This document shows positions 20,621-30,911 of a stretch of DNA of 64,000 nt, in pieces; within the stretch, counting starts at the first letter, position 1, and each line of letters opens with the position of its first letter. A program made the position numbers and the translations under genes. This DNA comes from Notospermus geniculatus (lineage: Eukaryota; Nemertea; Pilidiophora; Heteronemertea; Lineidae). The DNA lies in the NCBI GenBank assembly GCA_002633025.1, contig NMRB01000577.1:203141-267140 (forward strand). The letters are read 5' to 3'. The notes under the pieces were generated by a model. The model made no database searches and had not been told where the DNA came from. It worked only from the letters and a program-made list of their open reading frames with translations.

Positions 20621-21679
20621 GCAAACAGTAACCTACTGTCCACAGTGGCAACCAAGTGACCAAGCCAAGATACAAGTTCGGATCATTCTCCCATAGCAGG
20701 GCTTTGGTCTCGCTCCTCTTCATGCACTCGCACAAGACTGGATGAAGAAGAGCGAGGTAAAAACCCCTGCTGTGGGAGGATGAGTTTGGACCGAAATCAC
20801 AGCGTGATACCTCGACCTATTGACTGGGGTACATGATATAAGTTACAGGTGAACATCCCCACGATTACAAATCGATTACGATTCAAGCCAAATTTGTAAT
20901 CCAAGTTGAACATCGACCCCTTTGACCTTGAAAATTAGGTCAAATCAAAAACCCTGGGTAATATAAAATGTGGGGAAAATCTGCTCAGTATTTGCTGGAG
21001 AATGTGTGTTATGCCCACTGCACACGATCAAATTTTTCATCCAGTTTTTTGGAAATTCAGATTCCGGGCCTGTTGAGCTTCAATGTATAAACCCGCATGT
21101 AGGCCTTTATTGAGCATATTCAGAAAATTGGATGAAAAATTTGATCGTGTACAGCAGGCATTAATTTCAGGTTTCGGTTCAAACGCATGAAACGTTAAAA
21201 ACAGATCGCTTTTTGCTCATTCAGGCATGAATTTCAAACTTCAGGACACAATATGAAGTGTTATAGGCCGCTTCTCCTTACCACATGGACACAACCTGCA
21301 GAATGTTTTGGCCATTTGTCTCTTAGTAACCTACCATCGATCTTTCATTCAGTCAAGTGCTGTTCATAAAACAACTCAGTGTGAAGTCATCACCTCGTGT
21401 GAGCGCACACAGCTAATTATCAACATTTGAAAACAATTCTCGACTCATTTTTAAAAGTTCAATGTTGGTTGAGCATTGATAAGCTGTCATCGAAGAAGGT
21501 ACACTGTCATAGATCACTATGAACATGAAATAACAATGGGTTTCTAAGGTGAAAGACATAGCTCCCTACCGGACTTGTTGAACCCAGGGACCTTCACATT
21601 AGGCATCAGGAGCACTAAGAAGTGCGAATAAACTGTCATCAAAGACAATCAACACGATTAAATCCGGTTCTAAGACAAT
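20621..21679 (+). repeat. Large tandem duplication, unit 2
   Basis: It repeats unit 1 in order. Between its two blocks it has about 300 extra bases, which include the complete 149-bp MITE 21012-21160, of which unit 1 keeps only the right end. Unit 1 therefore appears to have lost sequence by an internal deletion. Confidence 0.85.
21012..21160. mobile_element. 149-bp MITE, TTA target duplication
   Basis: TGCCCACTGCACACGATCAA on the left, with the inverse ATTTGATCGTGTACAGCAGGCA on the right. TTA lies at 21009-21011 and 21161-21163. Other members are at 43428-43539 (complete, TTA), about 26687-26800 (left half) and about 20020-20067 (right half). The TTA duplication indicates PIF/Harbinger mobilisation. 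Confidence 0.9.
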
Positions 21680-21708
21680 GAGGAACTTTGGAGCCGTCAG
21701 AGGCCGCT

Positions 21709-21850
21709 ACGAGTTACCGGTCCCAGAACGTCATGAATTTTGACGTCACAGGGCAGAAATGCATGCCACAACGTCGTCCATAATGACGTGGGCGCCGTGG
21801 CTCACGCACTTGACGCCAAATTTTGCGACGTTCTAGGACCGGTAACAGGC
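21709..21850. mobile_element. TTACCGGTCC-ended MITE
   Basis: GAGTTACCGGTCCCAGAACG on the left faces CGTTCTAGGACCGGTAAC on the right, with TGACGTC and GACGCCA palindromic motifs inside. About 140 bp. The target duplication is not resolved. Confidence 0.7.
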
Positions 21851-22002
21851 GGCCTATTACGGTCACCGATGGCAGAAAAGTTCCCCATTNCTGCGGAACA
21901 AGTTGTGGTCCTGTTGGATGAGACTGAAAGCCGTGGTCCCTTCTACCTCAGGGGGCGGATCCAGGATTCTGGTAAAGGGGCACAGAAGGCCACAAGCGGA
22001 CT

Positions 22003-22180
22003 TGTTAGAGGATGATCTCATCTTTTCCCGCCAATTATTGTACTATAAGACTATCCATGTACTGTAAGATGCTGCCACCTATATTATGAATAATTAATGC
22101 TTGTACTAATTATATATGCTTGTACTCATTATATATGCCCGCCTGCTAAGACAATAAAGGTTCAGTTCCCGCTCATCATT
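22003..22180 (+). other. Possible Copia 5' LTR
   Basis: The stretch runs from a TG (TGTTAGAGG) through AT-rich sequence with an AATAAAGG signal at about 22152 to a CA before ATGG. It lies directly upstream of a Copia gag start at 22243. That spacing suits an LTR plus short leader. No second LTR is in the window to confirm it. Confidence 0.3.
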
Positions 22181-22242
22181 CAATGGACAAACATCTTATT
22201 ACTTTTCTTCTTTATTCGTTTCTTTGTTTCTTTGTCTCCGTC

Positions 22243-22420
22243 ATGCCGAACTCAGCGGACACCACGAGTTCAACAGGTTATGGGCCCAGTGTGCACGCTT
22301 CCAATGCACTAAACCAAGGGCGTTTTAATCGATTGATATTCGATGGAGATGAGAGACGATATGAACAGTGGGAGGTGAAGTTTTTAGGACACATGAAGAT
22401 TCAAAAACTCAAGGATATAA
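22243..22420 (+). pseudogene. Copia gag N-terminus, cut off at a single-N joint
   Basis: From ATG 22243 the frame gives about 59 residues ending in F-D-G-D-E-R-R-Y-E-Q-W-E-V-K-F-L-G-H-M-K-I-Q-K-L-K-D. This is the conserved N-terminal block of animal Copia gag. It corresponds to the part missing from the copy at 3138-4938. Past the N at 22421 the homology ends, so the rest was lost or the assembly joins unrelated contigs there. The upstream 22183 start is in another frame and not supported. Confidence 0.75.
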
Positions 22421-22424
22421 NGGT

Positions 22425-23504
22425 TCCCTGGGCGTCCATTCTCAACTTAGAGCTTGAAACTTTGCCAGATTTCAATCTCTAATGTCATACAAAAGCGGCC
22501 ATATTGAAATGGAAGGATATGTGATGCGGCGCGCCGATTACGCAGACTGGTGGAGTGTTCTTCCGCTAAGAAATAGTTCACTAGTACTGAAATGACGAAA
22601 ATCGCACATTTTATATGATCATTTTGTGTACCGGTACTTTAGTCCTCAATCATGTCAATAGTGTACTGATTCAATGCTGTCCATGCGTTTTACGTGAATT
22701 CTAGCGAGTAACTATTTGACGGATTTAATTACAAAATATGTTATACGTTAGTGGCGAGAGCTACTTTCCCACTTGCCCGGCATGATCACCAAAATGTGTA
22801 AATAACCACATAACTGGCGTGTCACTTCCAAGTTTACATACAGCGTATCAAATATATAGGCCTACCAATTTATTGATATTTGAGCGATAAACACGCCTTC
22901 AGACAGCCAGGGTTTGCAGGTGTTATATTTGTTCGCGGAGGTGGCTACTTGTCATGAGTGATGCGGCAGCCTAACAATTCTGGTCGTGATCACGTACAGA
23001 ATCGCTCCGAGAATGACTGTATGACATCCGAGGGGCTTTCCCGAACAATGACGGAAAGACCCGAGGTGTTCCGAATGCCATCGATACTAAATCGCCATCT
23101 TGAAATCCTGACGTCATCGTCGGCGGGCTAGTCTATCACGTGATGAGAACTTCTTTTTCAAAATGGTATTATTTGCAGAAAGCAGTACCTTGTCGAAAAT
23201 GAAACAGAATAACTTTATTATTACCGGTACTTTACATCTACTCAACCGTTGCTTGTATCACTCTAGGCTATACCTTTATACACCTGTCTTCAACGATCTA
23301 TATTGTAAGCGTAGAAAACGAGTGATGGGGTGACCGCTTCACAAACAGACTAATTTCTTCTGTTCCTTCCGCGCGCGCACTACTTTTCAAGATGGAAACC
23401 TACCACCGTCACTAGTGGCGATATGATTGACGTCATTGCACATATCGCCACCTAGCGTCAAGTTTGCCAAGTTAGATGTCACCCTGTTAAAACTTCAGAA
23501 AGCA
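22425..23504. other. Intergenic stretch
   Basis: No gene recognised. CACTACTTTTCAAGATGG(T/A)AACCT near 23380 is shared with 30977-31000, followed in each by a short palindrome (ATATGATTG..., CTAGAGGGT...ACCCTCTAG), suggesting two members of another small repeat family. Confidence 0.5.
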
Positions 23505-23825
23505 TTTCCACAAAAGACGTCTTGAAATCACGTGGAAAAGTCGTCAACATACCGGTACCGTACTTCTAATACCGGTACTAATCTTAATTAACTAATTGTA
23601 GAATAAAAAATATGGCGAATAAAAACTATAGGAATGTTGCTCCTCCTATACCAACATGGTAACAACACAATTTTCTACAATAAACCTCGCTCATTATTGT
23701 TGTGGGGTGTCAAGTTTTTGGAAATGATGCTTATTGCACCACACATGTGAAAAAGTTTTATTTGGATGAAATGCCGGACTCCTACTATAATATATGGTAA
23801 CTTGAATGTTACGGCTTTCTCAGCT
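23505..23825 (+). repeat. Dispersed repeat family A, copy 3
   Basis: Diverged relative of 540-890, sharing GTGGAAAAG, AACTAATTGTAGA, ACTATAGGAATGTTGC and GGTAACTTGAATGTTACGGC. It ends where a minisatellite begins at 23830. Confidence 0.8.
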
Positions 23826-23829
23826 TGAA

Positions 23830-23985
23830 TCTAGGTAAAAAAGGCATCGGTAAAAAAGGCACGGTAAAAAGGCACTGGTAAAAAAGCCCAGGTAAAAAAG
23901 GCACTGGTAAAAAAGGCACCGGTATAAAAGGCACCGGTAAAAAAGGCACATAAAAATCACTGGGTACTAGGTAAAAAAGGCACAC
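23830..23985 (+). repeat. GGTAAAAAAGGCACC minisatellite
   Basis: About nine units of 14-16 bases, GGTAAAAAAGGCAC plus one or two variable bases. Low-complexity tandem expansion. Confidence 0.95.
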
Positions 23986-24139
23986 TTGTCAGAAAACTGC
24001 ACGAGGTGGTGGAATAGGGAATCATGTTTCATTTATGGCAGATTTCGGTCCATTTCCCATTGATAATCCCAGTTGGTCCGACACTGACAGGATTTGTAAG
24101 TTTGCATTTTCCCACTCTTTTTGTAGGCCTTTTCTGTTC

Positions 24140-24460
24140 TATTCAGGGTTTCCACCAGAGGGGGGCCGGGGGGGCTCAGACCCCTCCTCAAGTTCATCAA
24201 GGGGGCTGAGCCCCCCCCCCCCTCAACTTTGCAGAGTAGTGATTTAAAATTTCCAGTTTTTCACCAAGTGTGATGTGCAAAGGCCGTTCATGTCGCTGGA
24301 AGTGCTTGGAAATCGCGTATTTTCAGGTTCAAAATCGCAAAATTTTTTGGGTCGAGGGGGGACACCCCCCTCGAGCTCCCCCTTTGCCCGCTTCGTGGGC
24401 CCAGGCGCCTTCCGCCGCCCCCTCGCAATATTTCCTGGCGGAAACCCTGCTATTCTGGGT
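24140..24460. mobile_element. Degenerate GGATCCAGG-family element
   Basis: The central block (GGAAATCGCGTATTTTCAGG, AAATTTTxTGGG, GGGGGG, CTCCCCC) has the layout of the copies at 32519-32700, 32917-33212 and 59162-59455: G-rich and C-rich arms around an AAATTTT core. TIRs are not recognisable here. G/C homopolymers at 24212 and 24600 may be assembly-sensitive. Confidence 0.55.
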
Positions 24461-24837
24461 GCCTTCTCAGTACCTTTTAAGGTTCTACCTCCATCTTTCA
24501 AGCAATGACATCCAAGAATTAGCTCTCCCCCTTGAATTGGGTGCGGTTATTGACATGGCTGCCAGTGAATAAAGAAGATTGGGAAGATGTCTAAGTTCAG
24601 GGGGGGGGGGCTTACATGTACCGGGTAGCTCCCAGACGTAATCAATACGCACGAATTAAGCCTTCTGAAAATAAAAAAAATGGTGAATTCGGGGAAAAAA
24701 ACTTAGTTCACCAATGCAAATACCAATACGCCTTGCAAAAAGTGACCTAAGTCCAAATCAATTTTTTTCATTTCGGGGCAACTGGCTTTAAAGAGCACAA
24801 GGAGTCCAAAAAGCCAGTACCGGTAGTGCCTTTTTAG

Positions 24838-24975
24838 CTCACTGGGGTGAGCTATTACAATGGTGATGCGTCCGTCGTCCGTCGTCGTCCGTTAGCAGGG
24901 CACGTTTCGTAACCGCTGGAGCTATTGATCTGAAACTTGGTACATATATACCCCTAGGTCGACAGATGACCTATG
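24838..24975 (-). repeat. (GACGACG)n dispersed repeat, inverted fragment
   Basis: TAGCTCACTGGGGTGAGCTA hairpin, then GTCCGTCGTCG, CGTTAGCAGGGCACGTTTCG, GGAGCTATTGATCTGAAACT and TTGGTACATAT. It is the reverse complement of 6745-6872. Confidence 0.8.
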
Positions 24976-24982
24976 ACACCAA

Positions 24983-25316
24983 GGCCGTGTTCGGAAAGCT
25001 TCCCCGAGGAAATTTCTTCCCCGAGCTTCGGGGAATGTGAGCATGCCCAGTGAAGGCGAATTTCCGAACGATATTTGCACTTCCTCTGGGAAAGGTACTA
25101 CTGTGGGTTGCAGGCGTGAAATGTTCCACGTTTAGCCAATCAGCATGTCGGATTGGAAAGAAAACGAAATGCATGCCGGGAGTTTCCCCAAGTGAGCGAC
25201 TCGGCGAGTCGCTCACTTCGGCCAGGCTCGAGGAAGCCTTGGCAGCCTGCCAAATACCTTACCGAACGCCCTCCCGCTTCCCCGAGCCTCCCCGAGGAAG
25301 CTTTCCGAACACGCTA
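24983..25316. mobile_element. CGTGTTCGGAAAGCTTCC MITE
   Basis: CCGTGTTCGGAAAGCTTCCC on the left and GGAAGCTTTCCGAACACG on the right. A perfect inner palindrome AGTGAGCGACT..AGTCGCTCACT lies at 25192-25218. About 334 bp. The 160-codon frame across it is a product of the palindrome. Confidence 0.8.
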
Positions 25317-25412
25317 CAAGTTTCGGTCCGATTTGATTCTTCGCTTGGCCACCAGGTGGCGGAAACCAAAAACACAAAAAGTGCAATAACTCCTGAACCA
25401 CAGTGTACCGCC

Positions 25413-25561
25413 AAATCAGTTATCACCACACCATGGAGCATTCACCACGTCACTGGGAACCTAATCAACATAATAGAGTACAAGCTCGCTCCATACAGTA
25501 CATACAGCGGTAGGTTCCCAGTGACGTGGTGAATTCTCCGTGGTGTGGTGATGACTGATTT
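25413..25561. mobile_element. 149-bp foldback MITE
   Basis: Arms of about 50 bp (AAATCAGTTATCACCACACC...GGGAACCT and its inverse) around a 50-base loop. Two mismatches only. No family partner in the window. Confidence 0.85.
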
Positions 25562-26409
25562 GTCTGCGTGCCAGTAATTAACACTTGATTGAAAAAGTGA
25601 ATTGACGGTGGGAATTTATCATGAAAGACTAGCATTTTGTAATAACCGAAGCTTGAAAAAAATTTCCTAGTCCCTTTAACCCACCGACAGGCGTATATCG
25701 AATACCCACCAGGCATCATATACGGTACATGTATATTGCATCGTTGTGCAGATATGAAATTCTCCTATCTTTATTGACCATTTTATCGAACTCCCATCGA
25801 AATACTAGTATCACCAATTAGGAGACAACTCATCTTTTTTACATTTAATATATTTCTTTCCAACGATGGCTATGTGCGCACGGCGACTTCAACATCTGGT
25901 TTCTAACTTGCTATAGGCCTGAGGACAGACGAATCGGCTGGTAATACTAGTGATTTCTCTCAACAAATTTGGACAAAAAAGGTTTGTTTAGCATTTCTTG
26001 CAGGTAATTATTTGTTCGTAACATACACATGTATACCCCCCCNATACCTCAGGTAAGTTTATACGGCTTTTTCTCGCATTTTGTCTTAAAGCTACATTAT
26101 ATTGAACTCAGAAAGTCCTTTCGCCCTCCGACGTTAGTGTAGTGTAAAATGTACTGTGCTCTATCTGAATACTATTAGAGCTCTGCCTCACTGCAGTTTT
26201 TTCAAAGTGTACTGAAAACTAGCCTAGGGATTGGTTCTTTGAAGTACGCATCAGGCAAGCTTTTTGGGGACCTTAGCGAGGTTATGAGACATCCACCTGG
26301 ATTCTCGTAACTATGTGTAAATACTGTTGAATCCAATGCAGTGGGGCTTTAAAATGGCAGTCAAGAAACTTTGCTGTGTCTGAGTATTATTCGTCAATGT
26401 GCGGTTAAT
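25562..26409. other. Intergenic stretch with one single-N joint (26043)
   Basis: AT-rich. No gene recognised. Confidence 0.5.
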
Positions 26410-26412
26410 AAT

Positions 26413-26532
26413 AGTGAGCTTTCGCAAGCGCCCGGTTAGGCCCTACGACGACGTTTATCTCCTGTGTGGGTATACCCAAACAATAGATAAACGTTGTCGT
26501 ATGGCCTAACCGGGCGCTTGCGAAAGCTCACT
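26413..26532. mobile_element. 120-bp foldback MITE, second member
   Basis: AGTGAGCTTTCGCAAGCGCC and its inverse at the right end, with AAT on both sides (26410-26412, 26533-26535). Same length and core (CGCCCGGTTAGGCC) as 897-1016. The arms here are almost perfect, so this copy is younger. Confidence 0.9.
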
Positions 26533-26686
26533 AATAGGGAGGTTTCGCAACTTCATTTTCATGACGTAATGTATTTCTGGATGTGGTTGGTACCCAAATG
26601 TCCCTGCATGCGCAGTAGCTTTCGTAGAAGGTGCTTTTACTAAAATTGGCGACTTCAGATGAAGTGGCGCATATGCTGTGAGCTTA

Positions 26687-26800
26687 TGCCCGCTGTACAC
26701 GATCAAATTTTTCATCCAACTTTTTTTGAATATGCTCAATAAAGGCCTACATGCGGGTTTATACAGTGAAGTCAAAATAGGCCCGGAATCTCAATTTCCC
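26687..26800 (+). mobile_element. TGCCCGCTGTACACG MITE, left part
   Basis: TTA|TGCCCGCTGTACACGATC then ATTTTTCATCC, ATATGCTCAATAAAGGCC and ATGCGGGTTTATACA. It corresponds to the left and middle of 21012-21160. The right end is missing. Confidence 0.8.
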
Positions 26801-26804
26801 AAAA

Positions 26805-27087
26805 ATTGCAAACGCCCTGCAAACACCTCAAACGAAGGCTCAGAACATGATACATGTAGACCCCACGAGGCCAGGAGAGCGTCACCTTATTTGTCCTCGC
26901 GCTGTCGAGGTGTCGACATCCTCTGGTGAGCTCCTGCTGAACACTTTTTTTGAAAGAAAAAAATCTTGACCCAGCTGGGAATCGAACCCACGCTCTGTTA
27001 TCTTTGTTTCACCGTCTTCCGCCACCGAACTTGTTGGTAGGCTTCCCATGTTTTCTAAGTCGAAGGCCTACGCCTATAACGAACACA
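26805..27087 (+). repeat. Composite tRNA-headed inverted-repeat element, truncated by a gap
   Basis: It matches 59887-60180: GCCCTGCAAACACCTC, GAAGGCTCAGAACATGATA, CACCTTATTTG, GAGCTC..TGCTGAACACTTTTTT, CCAGCTGGGAATCGAACCC. The minus-strand tRNA-like B box (GGGTTCGATTCCC) is retained. The element runs into the gap at 27088. Confidence 0.8.
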
Positions 27088-27693
27088 NNNNNNNNNNNNN
27101 NNNNNNNNNNNNNNNNNNNNNNNNNNNNNNNNNNNNNNNNNNNNNNNNNNNNNNNNNNNNNNNNNNNNNNNNNNNNNNNNNNNNNNNNNNNNNNNNNNNN
27201 NNNNNNNNNNNNNNNNNNNNNNNNNNNNNNNNNNNNNNNNNNNNNNNNNNNNNNNNNNNNNNNNNNNNNNNNNNNNNNNNNNNNNNNNNNNNNNNNNNNN
27301 NNNNNNNNNNNNNNNNNNNNNNNNNNNNNNNNNNNNNNNNNNNNNNNNNNNNNNNNNNNNNNNNNNNNNNNNNNNNNNNNNNNNNNNNNNNNNNNNNNNN
27401 NNNNNNNNNNNNNNNNNNNNNNNNNNNNNNNNNNNNNNNNNNNNNNNNNNNNNNNNNNNNNNNNNNNNNNNNNNNNNNNNNNNNNNNNNNNNNNNNNNNN
27501 NNNNNNNNNNNNNNNNNNNNNNNNNNNNNNNNNNNNNNNNNNNNNNNNNNNNNNNNNNNNNNNNNNNNNNNNNNNNNNNNNNNNNNNNNNNNNNNNNNNN
27601 NNNNNNNNNNNNNNNNNNNNNNNNNNNNNNNNNNNNNNNNNNNNNNNNNNNNNNNNNNNNNNNNNNNNNNNNNNNNNNNNNNNNNNNNNNNNN
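27088..27693. other. Assembly gap (606 N)
   Basis: A run of N inside a known inverted-repeat family. Confidence 1.
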
Positions 27694-28290
27694 CTATAAC
27701 TCAGGAACGACTTGACCCAGAGCGCTCAAATGTGCTATGTGGCTCCCTCTAAATGACCTTTATGTGCATGTGAAGTTTTGGCCCGATCGGACATCCAATA
27801 TGGCCGCCAGGCGGGATAACCCAGCAATCATTGAAGTCCTGCAACTTGGGAATGACTTGACCCAGATTGCTCATAACTGACATGTACCTCTCTCTGTCAT
27901 TACACTGTATGTCCAAACGAGTGAGCACATGGTCCATGGACCATTTCATTTTGTATGACATAGGCTTACACTGCGCAAAACTGAAGTTGCGGAATGTGAG
28001 AGATACATGTATGGTTCGGACGAATAATCTGCAAAATCTTTGTGCCTTCTATCCACCAAAGACGACATCTATTCACACATAAACTGATTAGGTCATACAT
28101 AAACCATAATTGATCTCGTAACTCGTAGAGCGCGTTAGGCCGATTTGAAAAAAGTGGTGAATTTTCAATGGAAATTGTCCATCCCATGTCCATGAGGCGA
28201 CGAACAGCGAACGTCCACCTGCGAACTGAAGTATGCAAAAATTGATGACGTATTACGCTTTTCGTGTTCCGTTTTCGTAGTTCGTAAGGC
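27694..28290. other. Mixed repeat-like sequence
   Basis: GCCCGATCGGACATCCAATATGGCCGCC at about 27780 resembles the AAGATGGC..GGCGGCCATATTTG modules of 54420-54785. No gene recognised. Confidence 0.4.
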
Positions 28291-28303
28291 TGCGAAACCT
28301 CCC

Positions 28304-28851
28304 TATTGGCACACGTCTGGTGACGTGAAAACAAATAATGTCAGTTGATATCAACCTTTGGTAGAATGCCTATTTGCCGGAGATCTGTGAAATGGTATAA
28401 CCCTGTGCCACTGTCAGACTAAAGCAATCGAAACTGCTGTGAATATCTTGGAACAGATGTTACATGACTCCGAGTCTGATTGTGTTGGTCCTATGAGATG
28501 AACATTGGAGGAATAGTGTGACAGAGGGAATTGAGTGGAACTTCTCAGTGGACACCTCTTTCAGCAGGACACCAAGGACAGCATCTGACAGTCCTGTGGT
28601 TCCACTGTACATGTACATGTACTTTCATGATTCTTATGTATCTTTCATTGATAATTCATCCGCTAATAAATACCATTTACAGGTGTAATTTTCATTTTCC
28701 ACGTTATTCCAGTTTTGACACCAGGATATTCATTCAGTTGGTTGTTTTGGTGCAAGTTTAACAACACTATGCCTACATTCACAGGGCTGACGCACAGCAA
28801 CTAGGCCTACGTCCACCAGTTCCCAGGCCCTATAACATTTCAATTGAACCT
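28304..28851. other. Intergenic stretch
   Basis: ACATGTACATGTAC tract at about 28608. No gene recognised. Confidence 0.5.
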
Positions 28852-28944
28852 TCAATAATCGCCGTACAGCTGCGGGAGAAAGTCCCGGTCACATACGATT
28901 GGCAAAGCTGAGACGCCAAATTACTATAAATACCATTCCTAAGG

Positions 28945-29070
28945 CTTCCCTTACATAGAAGTATTCGGCATACGAAAACACCGGTTAACAAAGGCATTCC
29001 GAGGATTCACCACCGTGAAACCATTGTAAACCAACGTTTTCGTATACCGTATACTTCGATGTAAAGGAAG
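28945..29070. mobile_element. 126-bp palindromic MITE, first of a pair
   Basis: It starts CTTCCCTTACATAGAAGTAT and ends with the inverse. CCTAAGG lies at 28938-28944 and 29071-29077. Its partner 29078-29203 has the same length. Confidence 0.9.
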
Positions 29071-29077
29071 CCTAAGG

Positions 29078-29203
29078 CTTCCATTACATAGAAGTATACG
29101 GTATACGAAAACGCCGGTGAACAATGGCTTCACGGGCGTGAATCCTCGTGAAGCCTTTGTTAATCGGCGTTTTCGTATACCGTATACTTCTATGTAACGG
29201 AAG
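29078..29203. mobile_element. 126-bp palindromic MITE, second of a pair
   Basis: Arms of about 40 bp (CTTCCATTACATAGAAGTAT...) are nearly perfect. CCTAAGG flanks it at 29071-29077 and 29204-29210. The two MITEs thus share the middle CCTAAGG. Confidence 0.9.
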
Positions 29204-29680
29204 CCTAAGGGCAAAATGACAGCCCTAGGTGAATGAATACACTATAAAAGGCATGCTGCTGCAATATCTCCCAGAAATTCGCAGGAGAATGCATCGAAAA
29301 TCGGCAATTTTAAAATCAACTGTACGGCTGCGGGAGATTTTTGACTGTACGGTGCGGGAGCGCTTGCTCAGAACAATAATTCGAATTGATTTTGGATTGC
29401 TTTTTGGATGTCTCTCTACATAAATCTCTTGAGAATGGCCTCCGGCGATGTTAACCGGTATCAGGGCCGTGTATATGATCCATTTTGGCGAATGAAGGCG
29501 GGAGGTGGTTACGGTAGCAAACTACATGTATCTGCTTCTTGAAAATCACCGCTAAAATTCGAAAATCGGTAAAAACAATCCTTTAGGCTCGCCACTCACG
29601 GTATATCGATTACGTAATCATTACCAGCGTTTTTGACTCGATTGCGTAGCGCTTGTCGAATTGAGGTTGTGCACTCTTAT

Positions 29681-29820
29681 GCAGGGTTCATTGGCACACG
29701 GATTTTGTCCGACTCAGGTCCGTAAAAAATCTATCATATTGACCTTTGCGGTGTCCTATCCGCAAAACTTGGGGCAAACGGACTGAAAACGGACCGGATT
29801 CGTGCGCCAATGAACCTTGC
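29681..29820. mobile_element. 140-bp foldback MITE
   Basis: GCAGGGTTCATTGGCACACG on the left faces CGTGCGCCAATGAACCTTGC on the right. Internal ACGGATTTTGTCCG also pairs with CGGACCGGATTCG. Confidence 0.85.
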
Positions 29821-29844
29821 TTTAGAATAACCAGACTTAAGCGG

Positions 29845-30130
29845 GCCGTACAGGATCAATATTATTGCACAATATGGGGCCAAAAATAGGGGCATGTGCT
29901 TCTGGCATTGGGTGGAAGAAAGATTGGCAATAATATCGCCCATTTTGGCCCTCATATTGGGCAATAATACTGAACGTGTATGGGCGCCTTTAAGCGGCCT
30001 ATCCACTGCAATATTATTGCACAATATGAGGATCAAAATGGGCAATATTGGCCAATCTTTCTCCATCCATTATGCCAGAAGCACATGCACCCATTTTGGG
30101 CCCCATACTGTGCAATAATATTGTACCGTG
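29845..30130. mobile_element. 286-bp foldback MITE
   Basis: AATATTATTGCACAATATGG..., GGGCATGTGCTTCTGGCAT and AGAAAGATTGGC on the left are mirrored on the right. The short frames here on both strands are products of the palindrome. Confidence 0.85.
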
Positions 30131-30777
30131 GAAAAACCGCTACGCAATACAGGCCTTGGCTGATTTCCACCGGTAGAGAATGAGGGTTCACACTTGCCAA
30201 CCAGACATGACTACGCCAAGGTTTATATATTTCAGACACTACATCGAAGTAAAACCATATCTATCGTAAAATTGAAGAAAATCACGAATACTCCACATTC
30301 TTTTCTAAAGACACCAAAAGATCCGATGGGGAGGTGTTAAGCACTGTGCATAGTATCAGTCGTCTTACCGTGTTCCTTGCACTGTCTCAGATCAATGAGG
30401 CTGGTGCCTATAAATAGTGACTTTCCTGAACTGCTTACTTCTTGTTTCAGTAAAGTAGTGAAGCTTGTTCCAAGGTGGTCTCCCAAACTCTACAACAGTG
30501 CCGATTTTCTCCACTACGTTACGCAAATAGACAGTGTCATCGACCATGTAGTAATTGGTGAATGAGACCAGTGAGTGATGTATGTGGTAACTGGGGAGTG
30601 AGACCATTGACCTCGTTTCTATTTTGGTATATGGGGACAGCCCGGGAAAATGCTAATGGCGGCATGCCAATGTATGTAAGGCCGTGTGACAAAATAAAGC
30701 TGATATCGATTTGATTTGGACTTTATGATCAGTTATTACAGACCAGTCGCCGCCATGTTTGACCGCATCACTCCTCC
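30131..30777. other. Stretch inside the foldback; possible old 3' exon
   Basis: A 62-codon frame (30377-30565) follows a TTGTTTCAG at 30449. An AATAAAG signal lies near 30700. The frame has no domain I recognise, so no gene is called. Confidence 0.3.
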
Positions 30778-30780
30778 TAA

Positions 30781-30911
30781 AGGCCCGTTTCCACTAGAGC
30801 GTTTTACGCCGCGTGATGCGTCAAATCTTTTGTTATTTTCCGCCGCTCTGCTTCCAAACAATGGGCGAAGCGTCAAAACGCAGCGTAAAACGCTCAGGTG
30901 GAAACGGGCCT
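30781..30911. mobile_element. 131-bp MITE, TAA target duplication
   Basis: AGGCCCGTTTCCACTAGAGC on the left and GCTCAGGTGGAAACGGGCCT on the right. TAA at 30778-30780 and 30912-30914. A relative lies at 52206-52431. PIF/Harbinger-type duplication. Confidence 0.9.

Larger units (their letters stand above)
26537..28303. mobile_element. Candidate 1.8-kb element with GGGAGGTTTCGCA ends
   Basis: GGGAGGTTTCGCAAC at the left and GCTGCGAAACCTCCC at the right, each next to TA. The ends match the family at 39797-40229. The interior contains other repeats and a 606-base gap, so this may be two separate family remnants rather than one element. Confidence 0.5.

Noticed and set aside
25050-25532. 160-codon frame
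   Set aside because: It spans two separate palindromic MITEs (24983-25316 and 25413-25561) and has repeat-driven composition.
26950-27752. Frames of 234-249 codons
   Set aside because: Open only because of the 606-N gap.
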